64,000 nucleotides of DNA, from NCBI RefSeq assembly GCF_000784355.1, contig NZ_KN360934.1, forward strand, positions 1-64,000, written 5' to 3'. The notes under the pieces are model-generated. The model had not been told where the DNA came from. It worked only from the letters and a program-made list of their open reading frames with translations, and did no database searches. The translations under genes were made by a program, and so were the position numbers. Shown piece after piece: positions 44,743 to 54,002 of the stretch (its first letter is position 1; every line of letters begins with the position of its first letter). The DNA comes from Methanolacinia paynteri. GTDB lineage: Archaea > Halobacteriota > Methanomicrobia > Methanomicrobiales > Methanomicrobiaceae.

Positions 44743-46392
44743 ATGAAAAATCTTCATAAAGATCTGTTAATTTTGTCCATGCTGTTTGTCATAATCGCAG
44801 TAGCGATATCGGGCTGTACCGGGCAGGGGCAGCAGGCAGGAAAAGAAAACGCTGGTGTTTCGTCAACCCAGGCGGATTTGATCTATCTGGCCGCCAGCGA
44901 CTGCGGGTATCCCCAGCCCTTTACCTGCTATACCCGGGGGCCGTCCTCCGCAAAGGTCAGGATGATCTTCGACAGCCTTGTAGAGAGGGACGAAAAGGGA
45001 ATTATCCCATGGCTTGCCGAAAGCTGGGATATAAGCGATGACGGTCTGGAGTATACTTTCTACCTTCGCGATGATGTATATTGGCAGGATGGCGAGCCTT
45101 TTACGGCCGACGACGTCAAATTCACATTCGACTATGAACTGAAAAATGTTCCCGTAACAGGCAGTATCGAATCAGGAATTGTTAAGAGTGTGGAAGTAGT
45201 CGATTCCGGCACCGTCAAATTCATTCTTGAGAATCCTGCCTCAACCTTCCTGTATAAACTAACGGGATTCTACATAATCCCCGAACATATCTATGCGAAT
45301 GTTTCGGATCCGACAAGTTATCTCGAACCCGATGGGGTGACAGGAACAGGACCGTATCTTCTTGACGAATACAACAAAGAGCATGGTACATACAGGTTTG
45401 TCACGAATGAGAACTTCTGGGGTCCCGATACTGCTATCAAAACCGTTGAATTCGTTCCTGTAAGTGACGAACTGATCGCTTTTGAGCAGGGGGATATAGA
45501 TTTCACAGGTATCACCCCCGATGTCCTGGGGAGATTTGAATCAGATCCCGATGTAAGAATTGTTCAGCAGCCGGCATTCTGGGCGTACCAGTTCTATTTC
45601 AATATGAATAAATGCCCTGAATTAGGCGATAAAAAGGTAAGGCAGGCCTTTGCATATGCAATCGATCGCGATGAACTGATCGAAAAAATCGCACGTGGTG
45701 CAGGCAAACCCGGAAATATGGGCATTCTGCCTGAAGATCACATATGGTATAACTCCGATCAGCCTGCATATTCCTATGATCCTGAAAAGGCGAAGGAGCT
45801 GCTTGATGAAGCAGGCTGGACCGATACCGACGGTGACGGATTCAGGGATAAGAACGGGGAGAAGATGTCGTATTCCTTAACCACAGGTGAAGACACCCAG
45901 GTTCGTATCGCGGAAATCATCAAGGAAAGGCTTGGCGAGGTAGGAATAGACGTTCAGGTCCAGGCACTTGAGAGCAGGTCCCGTGATGCAAACCTCGTAA
46001 GCGGGGATTTCGAACTCTTAATCAACGGCTACGGAGGCTGGGGACAGGACCCCGACTTCCTGAGGTCCAGGTACTGCGTTTATGAAAACGGTTCCGGAGG
46101 AAATGCGGTATCGTCCGGTGCTGCATCATGGGGCTACAATAACGCGGATCTAAATGAACTAGGTCTCCTCCAGCTCCAGGAACTCGATGAAGACGCGAGG
46201 AAAGACCTGATCTACCAGATGCAGGAGATCCTGGCAGATGACGTTCCGGCGATACCCCTGTATTACACCACCAGCTATGATGCTTGGAGAATTTCCGACT
46301 ACGACGGGTGGATGAACATGTACGACCATCACGCCAGAACACACAGCAAGCTTTCATATCTTATGAGGGATGGAGTTGCAGCACAACGATAA
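44743..46392 (+). CDS. Nickel/oligopeptide-type ABC binding lipoprotein (NikA/OppA family)
   Basis: About 549 residues; lipobox AISGC with C25. SBP_bac_5 family features are clear: LAESWDISDDGLEYTFYLR, DGEPFTADDVKF and VRQAFAYAIDRDEL. Ligand could be nickel or cobalt chelate, a peptide or another small molecule. The ATG at 44743 has GGTG six bases before it, preferred to the TTG-like start at 44725. Its end overlaps methyltransferase 3 by 23 bases, and the permeases follow. Confidence 0.9.
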   Translation: MKNLHKDLLILSMLFVIIAVAISGCTGQGQQAGKENAGVSSTQADLIYLAASDCGYPQPFTCYTRGPSSAKVRMIFDSLVERDEKGIIPWLAESWDISDDGLEYTFYLRDDVYWQDGEPFTADDVKFTFDYELKNVPVTGSIESGIVKSVEVVDSGTVKFILENPASTFLYKLTGFYIIPEHIYANVSDPTSYLEPDGVTGTGPYLLDEYNKEHGTYRFVTNENFWGPDTAIKTVEFVPVSDELIAFEQGDIDFTGITPDVLGRFESDPDVRIVQQPAFWAYQFYFNMNKCPELGDKKVRQAFAYAIDRDELIEKIARGAGKPGNMGILPEDHIWYNSDQPAYSYDPEKAKELLDEAGWTDTDGDGFRDKNGEKMSYSLTTGEDTQVRIAEIIKERLGEVGIDVQVQALESRSRDANLVSGDFELLINGYGGWGQDPDFLRSRYCVYENGSGGNAVSSGAASWGYNNADLNELGLLQLQELDEDARKDLIYQMQEILADDVPAIPLYYTTSYDAWRISDYDGWMNMYDHHARTHSKLSYLMRDGVAAQR

Positions 46393-47251
46393 CCTGAAAA
46401 ACCTGGTCGACTGCTGGAAAGCGGAGACCTCAAACATCCCTCACCATTCGGATGAAAAACGGATGATCGAGTTCTGGCAGAAGTGCTCGGCAAGGTTTGC
46501 GAAAAATGTCGATGAAGAAAAAGGTAAGCAGAGGATTGCCGGAATCCTGGAATTTCTTGAAGATTCCGGTTTTAACCCCGCCGGGTCAAAAGTTCTCGAT
46601 ATCGGCTGCGGCCCGGGCACCCTGTCCCTTCCACTCGCCCGCCTGGGCGCCGAAGTGACGGCTCTCGATATATCGTGCGGGATGATTGATAGGCTGAGAG
46701 AAACTGCAGAAAGCGAAAATTTGTCTGTAAAACCGATGGAATGCTCATGGTGGAGTGCGGATATAGATTCACTCGGGTTAAGGGGAAAATACGATCTCGT
46801 CCTTGCCTCGATGACTCCCGGAGTAAACGATATAAAAAGTTTTGAGAAAATGATGGCATGCTCCCGGGGCTTCTGCTACTACAGTAATTTCGTACACAGA
46901 AACGAGGACCAGTCCCATAATGTGCTCCGCAGTATGATATTTGACGAGCAGGAAGCCGACGGGAAAACTTTGAATGCCCATGGAAGCGGGATGTTTTTCC
47001 CGTTCATGTACCTGTATATTTCAGGATTCCGTCCGCTGATAAAGGTCAGCCATCTCGAAGGAAAGGAGGAATCCCCCTGGGAAGAGGCTGCCGAACGGGC
47101 GAGTGCCTTTCTGGCACACGGCAAGGACCTCGACGACGATAAAATTCAGATGATTCGTGATTACTTCAGGGCCAAATCGCCGGACGGCATCTACAGAACG
47201 GAATCGGACGTATATACCGGGATGATGATCTGGACTGTAAACGGCAGATGA
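46370..47251 (+). CDS. SAM-dependent class I methyltransferase, paralogue 3
   Basis: 293 residues; VLDIGCGPG with ALDIS following. It keeps the N-terminal VDCWK, CSWWSADID, MACSRGFCYYS, FFPFMYLY and C-terminal GMMIW of the group. It is inserted between the importer's binding protein (23-base overlap) and its first permease, so it must be co-expressed with transport. This is the strongest sign that the methyltransferases act on the transported compound or in its handling. Confidence 0.87.
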   Translation: MELQHNDNLKNLVDCWKAETSNIPHHSDEKRMIEFWQKCSARFAKNVDEEKGKQRIAGILEFLEDSGFNPAGSKVLDIGCGPGTLSLPLARLGAEVTALDISCGMIDRLRETAESENLSVKPMECSWWSADIDSLGLRGKYDLVLASMTPGVNDIKSFEKMMACSRGFCYYSNFVHRNEDQSHNVLRSMIFDEQEADGKTLNAHGSGMFFPFMYLYISGFRPLIKVSHLEGKEESPWEEAAERASAFLAHGKDLDDDKIQMIRDYFRAKSPDGIYRTESDVYTGMMIWTVNGR

Positions 47252-47255
47252 TGTG

Positions 47256-48239
47256 ATGGATAAAGACAGGAATTCTTTTATTTTCAGGTTTTTACTGACA
47301 TTATTCGTAATTCTTGCCATAAATTTCTTTTTGCCCCGCATGATGCCCGGGGATCCCTTCGCCCTTAATTCCGCCGATGAGGCCGGCGAAGAGATAATAG
47401 TAATGACCGAGGAGCAGCGGCAGTATTACCTGAACTATTACGGACTCGACAAACCTGTCCCAGAGCAGTTCGTAGCCTACCTGAAGAACCTTGCGACCGG
47501 TGATCTGGGGAGAAGCATATATTATAAAATGCCGGTTATCGACGTGATAAAGCTGCATTTGCCCTGGACTATACTTATAGTCATATGTGCCACTGCCCTG
47601 AGTACCATTTTAGGTGTTATTCTCGGGACGATCTCCGCCAAAAACAGGAAGAAAGGATCCGACAGGCTGATGATGACCGGACTTATCGCGTTTGCCGAGA
47701 TCCCTTCATTTCTGCTCGGCCTTATCCTCCTGCTTGCCTTCGGGGTATACTTCAGGGTATTTCCCCTTGCCGGGGCCGTCACGCCTTTTGCAGATTACGG
47801 AAGTGTTCTGGATCAGGCGGGTGATATAATGTATCATGCCTTCCTCCCGATCGTCACTCTTTCGCTTGCGCAGCTGACCGGTGTGTATCTCCTCACGAGA
47901 AACACCCTGATAACGGTTATGACAAAGGATTACATACGTACGGCAAAGGCAAAAGGGGTCGGCGAGAAGAAGGTATGGAACAGCCATGCTTTAAGAAATG
48001 CACTCCTTCCGGTCGTGACGAGAACGGGCTTTATGATAGGCATTATGATGGGGGGAGCTATCCTCGTCGAGAGCGTTTTCAGCTATCCCGGCATAGGAAT
48101 GACCCTCAGAAGTGCGGTTGTCGGCCGTGATTACCCTTTGATCCAGGGAATTCTCCTTGTGCTTGCCATTTCCATCCTTGTCTGCAATCTGGCTGTCGAT
48201 CAGATCTACAAAAAGCTTGATCCGAGGGTTGAGGTATGA
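47256..48239 (+). CDS. NikB/DppB-type ABC permease
   Basis: 327 residues. First of two BPD_transp_1 permeases: N-terminal helix, an outside loop with EEQRQYYLNYYGLDKP, then about five helices with the EAA-type loop RTAKAKGVGEKKVWNSHALRN region. A GTG one codon earlier is possible. It overlaps the next permease by four bases. Confidence 0.93.
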   Translation: MDKDRNSFIFRFLLTLFVILAINFFLPRMMPGDPFALNSADEAGEEIIVMTEEQRQYYLNYYGLDKPVPEQFVAYLKNLATGDLGRSIYYKMPVIDVIKLHLPWTILIVICATALSTILGVILGTISAKNRKKGSDRLMMTGLIAFAEIPSFLLGLILLLAFGVYFRVFPLAGAVTPFADYGSVLDQAGDIMYHAFLPIVTLSLAQLTGVYLLTRNTLITVMTKDYIRTAKAKGVGEKKVWNSHALRNALLPVVTRTGFMIGIMMGGAILVESVFSYPGIGMTLRSAVVGRDYPLIQGILLVLAISILVCNLAVDQIYKKLDPRVEV

Positions 48240-49165
48240 GTGGAGAGGAATTCGTGCAGACCGGCCACGGTGTTGTATTAGTGACCCTTACGAATCTCCT
48301 GTATAAGATAACCGGAAAAATCTCAGCAACTTTCTCCAGATTCAGTATCGAGGGAAAGATAGGGATCATCGGTCTCCTGATAGTGGTGTCCATGGCAATA
48401 TTCGCACCACTGATTACCATTTATCAACCTGACAAAATTACAGGTGATTCACTGGAATCTCCAAACGCCGATCATATTCTCGGGACCGACGAACTTGGTA
48501 TGGATATCTGGTCACAGATCTGCTACGGTGCGAGGATGAGCCTCACCATCGGTCTTGCGGTGGCTCTTCTGGCAGGGATCGGAGGAGGTGCACTCGGTAT
48601 ACTCGCGGGATATAAAGGCGGAACTGCCGATCAGGCATTAATGAGGGTGATAGATGTTACGATGGCCCTGCCTTCTTTCCCTTTGCTTGTTGTCATCTCT
48701 GCATTTCTGGGTCCGAGCATCCTGAATGTCGTTCTTATACTCGTTCTTTTCAGCTGGGCTAAACCAGCCAGGATCGCACGCTCACAGACACTCTCGATTA
48801 AAAACAATAATTACATAACAGCAGCCCGTAATTACGGTGCAGGATCATTTTACCTGCTCCGGAAGCATATCCTTCCCGAGGTAATGCCGATACTTCTTGT
48901 CCTGATCATCGGTATAACATCATACGCGATCATCGCCGAAACAGGACTTGCCTTCCTTGGGCTTGGCGATCCTACCTCAAAAAGCTGGGGCATGATGCTT
49001 AATTATGCCACAGGCTTTCGTTCGATCTATTTTACTCCCTACTGGCAGTGGTGGCTCCTGCCCCCGCTGTTTATGCTGATCTTTTTGCTTCTCTCCCTTG
49101 CTTTTATCAGCAGGGACCTTGAGAGGGTGCTTGATCCCAAATTACGATACAAGAGAGGTTCCTGA
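48236..49165 (+). CDS. NikC/DppC-type ABC permease
   Basis: 309 residues. Second permease, with the DppC-type segment GTDELGMDIWSQICYGAR and the C-terminal ETGLAFLGLGDPTSKSWG. About six helices. The N-terminal 40 residues before the first helix are more variable. It is two bases from the double ATPase gene. Confidence 0.93.
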   Translation: MSGEEFVQTGHGVVLVTLTNLLYKITGKISATFSRFSIEGKIGIIGLLIVVSMAIFAPLITIYQPDKITGDSLESPNADHILGTDELGMDIWSQICYGARMSLTIGLAVALLAGIGGGALGILAGYKGGTADQALMRVIDVTMALPSFPLLVVISAFLGPSILNVVLILVLFSWAKPARIARSQTLSIKNNNYITAARNYGAGSFYLLRKHILPEVMPILLVLIIGITSYAIIAETGLAFLGLGDPTSKSWGMMLNYATGFRSIYFTPYWQWWLLPPLFMLIFLLLSLAFISRDLERVLDPKLRYKRGS

Positions 49166-49167
49166 AT

Positions 49168-50997
49168 ATGAGTATTCTAAGGATTGATAACCTGAAGTGC
49201 GAATACCTGTCCGATTCCCATGCGGTAAAAGCTGTTGACGGGGTGTCCTTTGAGATAGGCGGAGGAGAGGTCCTTGGCATAGTCGGTGAATCGGGGAGTG
49301 GCAAGACAACAATTGCATTAGGTATAATGGGGCTCCTTCCGGAAAATGCGGATGTTTCAGGGGATATCTTTTTCAGGGGGACTGAAATATCCTCCCTGCC
49401 CGACCCTGAGATGGATTGCTACAGGTGGAAGGACATCGCGATTGTTTTCCAGAACGGCCTTGAGGTTTTAAATCCGGTAATTAAGGCAGGCGACCAGGTC
49501 ATGGAGCCGATGATTACCCATCTTGGATTCAGCCGGGATGAAGCGGAGAAAAGATGCGGGGAACTGTTCTCGATGGTTGGCCTCGATCCCGAATGGATGA
49601 AGACATACCCGCATCAGCTTTCCGGCGGTATGCGCCAGAGGGTTCTTCTTGCAATGGCTTTATCCTGCAATCCCCCTTTGCTGATACTTGATGAAGTTAC
49701 ATCTGCACTTGATGCATTTACAAGAAAGGAGATCAGGGAGCTACTCGTCAGCCTTAAAGAGAAATTCGGCTATTCAATGCTTATAATCTCACATGACATC
49801 ACCTTCGTCTCTTCGCTGGCCACAAGAATCGTGGTATTATATGCCGGGAAAGTGGTGGAGGCAGGTCCTGTAAGGGACGTTATCACCGGGCCACGTCATC
49901 CGTATACCCGCGGACTGGTCCATTCTACGCCTGACATCTTCATATACAAAGATCTCTGGGGTATTCGGGGCGATGCACCTTCAGGTGAGGAGTTCTGCGG
50001 ATGCCCGTTTAGTAAACGATGCACCCAAAAGACCGAAATCTGCTCGAAGGCCGCTCCTGAACTGCAGCCCCTGGGAGACGGGCGCGAGATTGCATGCCAC
50101 AGGGGAGGGATAATGACTCTTCTCGAGGCAAAAGATCTGAAGTTCAGGTATTCCCTTCCAGGTAAGAAATATATCCTGGCTGTCGATGATGTAAGTCTCG
50201 ATGTTATGGAAGGAGAAGTTCTTGCTGTCGTGGGCCAGACCGGTTCGGGCAAATCAACTCTTGCACACATTCTGGCAAACGTACTCCTGCCTGAATGCGG
50301 AAAGGTGGAGTTTATGGGTTCTGATGTTAGTGAAGGCTGCCTTGGCAGCAGCTTCGACGGGGTTCAGATAGTCTTCCAGGACCCGTTCAGTTCTACGAGC
50401 AACCGGTTTTCAGTACTTGATGCAATAAAGGAGCCTCTCGATATCAACGGCATTGGCAGCCCTGAAGAAAGGGTTCGAATGGCCCGTGAGGTTCTTGAGC
50501 TTGTCCACCTTCCTTCAACTGATCAATTTATCGGCAAATACTGCAGCGAGCTTTCCGGCGGACAGAGGCAGAGAGTCGCCCTGGCAAGGGCTATGGTAAT
50601 GAGACCCAAACTGCTGATTGCAGATGAGATAACTTCGGCACTGGATGTATCAACTTCAGCAAATGTTTTGAGGCTCCTGAAAGGCCTGCAGAACAGGAGG
50701 GGATTTGCCATGATATATATCTCTCATGACCTGACACTGACACTGAAGATCGCAGACCGGGTGGCGGTAATGAATTCCGGTAAAATTGTGGAGATAGGCA
50801 ATGCCCATGATGTCATGCTTTCTCCTTCTGACGATTACACACGAAGACTTATTGGATCGAGAATAGGGCTTTGCTGCCACGGGCATGAAGGGAATATTTC
50901 CGGGGAATCTCATGCCATGTACCACTCTGGTGATTCTCCGGCGGGCATGATAACCGGTGAAGAAAAGGAACTTTCGGATGCGAAATCCGAATTCTAG
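49168..50997 (+). CDS. Fused NikD-NikE (DppD-DppF) type ABC ATPase
   Basis: 609 residues holding both ATPases of the importer. Module 1: Walker A GESGSGKT (40-47), LSGGMRQR, LLILDEVTSALD, then an oligopeptide-ABC C-terminal region with a cysteine motif (CGCPFSKRC...C...C). Module 2 starts near residue 315: GQTGSGKS, LSGGQRQR, LLIADEITSALD. The fusion fixes a heterodimer-like pair. The tail has His/Cys-rich residues (CCHGHEG) that might sense metal. Two separate genes are usual for this family. Confidence 0.92.
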   Translation: MSILRIDNLKCEYLSDSHAVKAVDGVSFEIGGGEVLGIVGESGSGKTTIALGIMGLLPENADVSGDIFFRGTEISSLPDPEMDCYRWKDIAIVFQNGLEVLNPVIKAGDQVMEPMITHLGFSRDEAEKRCGELFSMVGLDPEWMKTYPHQLSGGMRQRVLLAMALSCNPPLLILDEVTSALDAFTRKEIRELLVSLKEKFGYSMLIISHDITFVSSLATRIVVLYAGKVVEAGPVRDVITGPRHPYTRGLVHSTPDIFIYKDLWGIRGDAPSGEEFCGCPFSKRCTQKTEICSKAAPELQPLGDGREIACHRGGIMTLLEAKDLKFRYSLPGKKYILAVDDVSLDVMEGEVLAVVGQTGSGKSTLAHILANVLLPECGKVEFMGSDVSEGCLGSSFDGVQIVFQDPFSSTSNRFSVLDAIKEPLDINGIGSPEERVRMAREVLELVHLPSTDQFIGKYCSELSGGQRQRVALARAMVMRPKLLIADEITSALDVSTSANVLRLLKGLQNRRGFAMIYISHDLTLTLKIADRVAVMNSGKIVEIGNAHDVMLSPSDDYTRRLIGSRIGLCCHGHEGNISGESHAMYHSGDSPAGMITGEEKELSDAKSEF

Positions 50998-51083
50998 AGG
51001 ATCTGGAGTTTCCACCAGGTTTCCGCTATTGATCCGTTTGTTTTGCAGGATTTGTACTTTAGATAAATATATGGAGTTTTGAT

Positions 51084-52079
51084 ATGGGTGTTATTGAAAT
51101 AAGGGGTCTGACTAAAAAATTCGATGAACTTGTTGCAGTTGATGATGTATCTCTTTCCGTTGAAAGAGGGGAATTATTCGGACTTCTGGGCCCGAACGGT
51201 GCAGGAAAGACGACTATAATAAATATGCTCACCACACTTCTCAAACCGACGTCAGGAACTGCGGAGATTGCAGGTTATGATATTGGAAAAGATCCCGCAA
51301 GTGTGCGCAGAAATATCGGCATAGTCTTCCAGGACACTTCACTGGACTTGGGCCTTACGGGTATGGAAAATCTTGAATTTCATGCAATGATGTATGATAT
51401 TAAGTCCGAAGAACGTAGAAAAAGAATTGATGAACTGCTGGCTGTTGTAGGTTTAACCGATAAGGCCGGCACACTTGTCGAATATTATTCCGGCGGGATG
51501 AAACGGAGGCTCGAGATTGCCCGCGGTCTGATACATCGTCCTGAAGTATTATTTCTTGACGAACCTACACTCGGGCTCGATGCACAGACGCGTAGGAAGA
51601 TCTGGGATTATATCAAAAGGCTCAACGATGATTTTTCAACGACGATTATCCTGACTACACATTACATGGAAGAAGCCGATTATCTCTGCGACAGGATTGC
51701 AGTCATCGATAACGGAAATATAATAGCCCTCGACACCCCGGTAAACCTCAAAAACCGCCTGGAGGGCGAGAAGGTTTTACTGGATGTCGACATGCAAGCG
51801 GCCGGAACCATCGTTTCCGTTCTTAAGGATAAGTCCTGGGTCAGGGGTCTTGAATGCGAGGATGGCTCAATCTCGCTGACAATTATCGACGGCAGTGTGA
51901 ATATCCCTGAAATATTCAGGCTTGCCTATTCGGCAGGCGTCGGTATCAATTCGGTAAGCCTGCATAAACCAAGCCTGGAGGACGTGTTCATTCAGCTTAC
52001 CGGCTCTTCTATCAGGGAGGAATCGGGTGACAGGAAGTCTGCTATGAGGGAGAGAAGGAGAAGGAGGATGATGAGATGA
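51084..52079 (+). CDS. DrrA-type ABC exporter ATPase
   Basis: 331 residues; Walker A GPNGAGKTT near 36-44, signature YSGGMKRR, Walker B VLFLDEPTLGLD, then THYMEEADYLCDRIAVID, usual for daunorubicin-resistance-type (DrrA/CcmA) exporters. The C-terminal DUF4162-like part ends in a very basic tail (RERRRRRMMR). It overlaps the permease by four bases. Substrate unknown; position 86 bases after an importer suggests a related compound. Confidence 0.92.
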   Translation: MGVIEIRGLTKKFDELVAVDDVSLSVERGELFGLLGPNGAGKTTIINMLTTLLKPTSGTAEIAGYDIGKDPASVRRNIGIVFQDTSLDLGLTGMENLEFHAMMYDIKSEERRKRIDELLAVVGLTDKAGTLVEYYSGGMKRRLEIARGLIHRPEVLFLDEPTLGLDAQTRRKIWDYIKRLNDDFSTTIILTTHYMEEADYLCDRIAVIDNGNIIALDTPVNLKNRLEGEKVLLDVDMQAAGTIVSVLKDKSWVRGLECEDGSISLTIIDGSVNIPEIFRLAYSAGVGINSVSLHKPSLEDVFIQLTGSSIREESGDRKSAMRERRRRRMMR

Positions 52080-52840
52080 TCCAGTTTTCCGCTGTATATG
52101 TCCTCTGGACGAGAGAAATGATCAAATATCTCCGGGCAAAATCACGTGTTGTCGGTGCCATTGCTATGCCTGCATTTATGCTTATATTTCTGGGTCTCGG
52201 ATTTCGCAGGGTTGAAGTACCGGGTCTTCCGGGATCAATCGGCTACTTCCAGTACCTTGTCCCGGGAATTATCGGCATGACTCTCCTGTTCACATCCTCC
52301 TATTCAGGCATGAGCGTTATCATGGACCGCCAGTTCGGATTTTTAAAGGAGGTTATGGTAACTCCGGCAAGCAGGGAATCCATCGTTCTCGGAATGATTG
52401 TGGGAGGCGCAACTACTTCGATAATTCAGTCCCTCCTTATGATGATTCTGTCTGTATTCATCGGATTCGAAATTCCTGCCATGCACCTGATTGCAGCATC
52501 GATACTTGTAATGTTCCTGATTACAGTGATATTCATAAGCGTGGGCCTTATCCTTTCTTCATTCATGAAGGATTTTCACGGTTTCAATACGATAATCAAC
52601 TTCATCGTATTCCCGCTGTTCCTGCTTTCAGGGGCCCTCTTCCCTGTTGCAAATCTTCCGGCAGTCATCCAGGTATTCTCATACCTTGACCCGCTGACTT
52701 ACGGGGTGGACGCCCTGAGAGGAATACTTATCGGGTATTCCCAGTTCTCAGTCGTCTTCGATCTTCTGATTCTCATACCTGTTTCAATAGCGATGGTTAT
52801 TGTCAGCAGCTATAGCTTCCGGAGAAGTGAGGCAGTATAA
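52076..52840 (+). CDS. ABC-2 type exporter permease (DrrB-like)
   Basis: 254 residues, about six helices, with the ABC-2 pattern FGFLKEVMVTPASRESIVLG and FPLFLLSGALFPVANLP and the DPLTYGVDALRG ending. Forms the membrane part of the exporter with the preceding ATPase. Direction out of the cell is inferred from the family. Confidence 0.92.
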   Translation: MIQFSAVYVLWTREMIKYLRAKSRVVGAIAMPAFMLIFLGLGFRRVEVPGLPGSIGYFQYLVPGIIGMTLLFTSSYSGMSVIMDRQFGFLKEVMVTPASRESIVLGMIVGGATTSIIQSLLMMILSVFIGFEIPAMHLIAASILVMFLITVIFISVGLILSSFMKDFHGFNTIINFIVFPLFLLSGALFPVANLPAVIQVFSYLDPLTYGVDALRGILIGYSQFSVVFDLLILIPVSIAMVIVSSYSFRRSEAV

Positions 52841-53232
52841 GAAAACGGGATGCGGAATAGCAGGATCATTCTGAGAAATCTTTATTTTAAGAGCAGGAGA
52901 GCAATATTTATCTTTCACCAGCTGGTTCAAAATCGCTTTGACATCGATCGTACATCCGAAATATGTGCGCGTATCCGGCAGAACGACTTTGGTTAATATT
53001 CAGTAACTATGGATTGTGTATCCTGTTCCCACAAATAAAATTTGCATAAATGCCTGTTTCCTGAAAAATGCCGTTTATTGCTATCTTAATAAATCTGATT
53101 TATCTCATTTATTAGCGGCTGCAAATAATAAAACTTAATTTTCGTAATGTTTCATCATATTAATAATGAATTTTTTCATACCTAATGCTATCAGAAATTG
53201 GTATGTGTTTACATTTGAGGAGGATATTTATA
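52841..53232. other. Intergenic region before the slipin gene
   Basis: 392 bases. A 48-codon frame at 52850-52996 begins soon after the permease stop; its product is basic and unrecognised. From about 53100 the DNA is AT-rich and likely carries the slipin promoter. A strong GAGGAGGA ribosome binding site lies before 53233. Confidence 0.45.
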
Positions 53233-53991
53233 ATGGGTATTATTGAATTAATTCTGTTGTTTATTGTTGTGATTGTTATTCTGTGTCTCTCTTTTAAGAT
53301 AACCCGGCAATATGAGAGAGCAGTCATATTCCGCCTTGGAAAACTTGCCGGTCAGAGGGGGCCCGGTATGTTTCCGATATTATTTCCTATCGACAGGATT
53401 GTACGTGTAGACCTTCGTGTCAGGCAGCTCGACGTTCCCAAACAGACGATCATCACGAAAGACAATATCAGTGTAGATGTCGACGCGATCATCTATTATC
53501 ATGTGACGGATGCATGCCAGGCGATCAATGAGGTTGAAGATTACGAGGCAGCAACGTCACTCATTGCCCAGACTACACTTAGGGATGTCCTCGGCCAGAA
53601 TGAGCTGGACACAATCCTTTCCGATCGCGAATCCCTGAACCAGGAGATCCACGGTGAGATTGAGAATGTGACATCCCCGTGGGGAGTAAATGTGAATCTC
53701 GTCACGATCAGGGATGTTACGGTCCCTGAGAATATGCTCCGTGCAATTGCCCGTCAGGCAGAGGCTGAAAGGGAGAAGAGAGCACGTATTATACTTGCCG
53801 ATGGAGAACAGCAGGCCTCAGAAAGGATGTGTGAGGCGGCAAAACTCTATGAGAAGACTCCTGCCGCCCTGAAACTCCGCGAATTCCAGACCCTGACCGA
53901 GATTGCGAAGGAGAGAAACCTCATCGTTGTTACAAACGGTGCGGATAATCTTGGTACGACAGCAGGATACGTTAAGGCACTGGATCGCTGA
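53233..53991 (+). CDS. Slipin / stomatin-like SPFH protein
   Basis: 252 residues. One N-terminal transmembrane helix, then an SPFH/band 7 domain with YERAVIFRLGKL, GPGMFPILFPID and RVDLRVRQLDVP, typical of slipins that organise membrane microdomains. The usual partner NfeD protease-like gene is not adjacent. The ATG at 53233 has GAGGAGGA at a good distance; the frame runs further upstream without one. It sits between two ABC systems. Confidence 0.92.
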   Translation: MGIIELILLFIVVIVILCLSFKITRQYERAVIFRLGKLAGQRGPGMFPILFPIDRIVRVDLRVRQLDVPKQTIITKDNISVDVDAIIYYHVTDACQAINEVEDYEAATSLIAQTTLRDVLGQNELDTILSDRESLNQEIHGEIENVTSPWGVNVNLVTIRDVTVPENMLRAIARQAEAEREKRARIILADGEQQASERMCEAAKLYEKTPAALKLREFQTLTEIAKERNLIVVTNGADNLGTTAGYVKALDR

Positions 53992-54002
53992 GAGGCAGGT
54001 TA

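Noticed and set aside
35430-47251. The three methyltransferases as nicotianamine or opine synthases
   Set aside because: They carry the ordinary DIGCGPG methyltransferase motif and I see no signature of nicotianamine synthase; only methyl transfer is supported.
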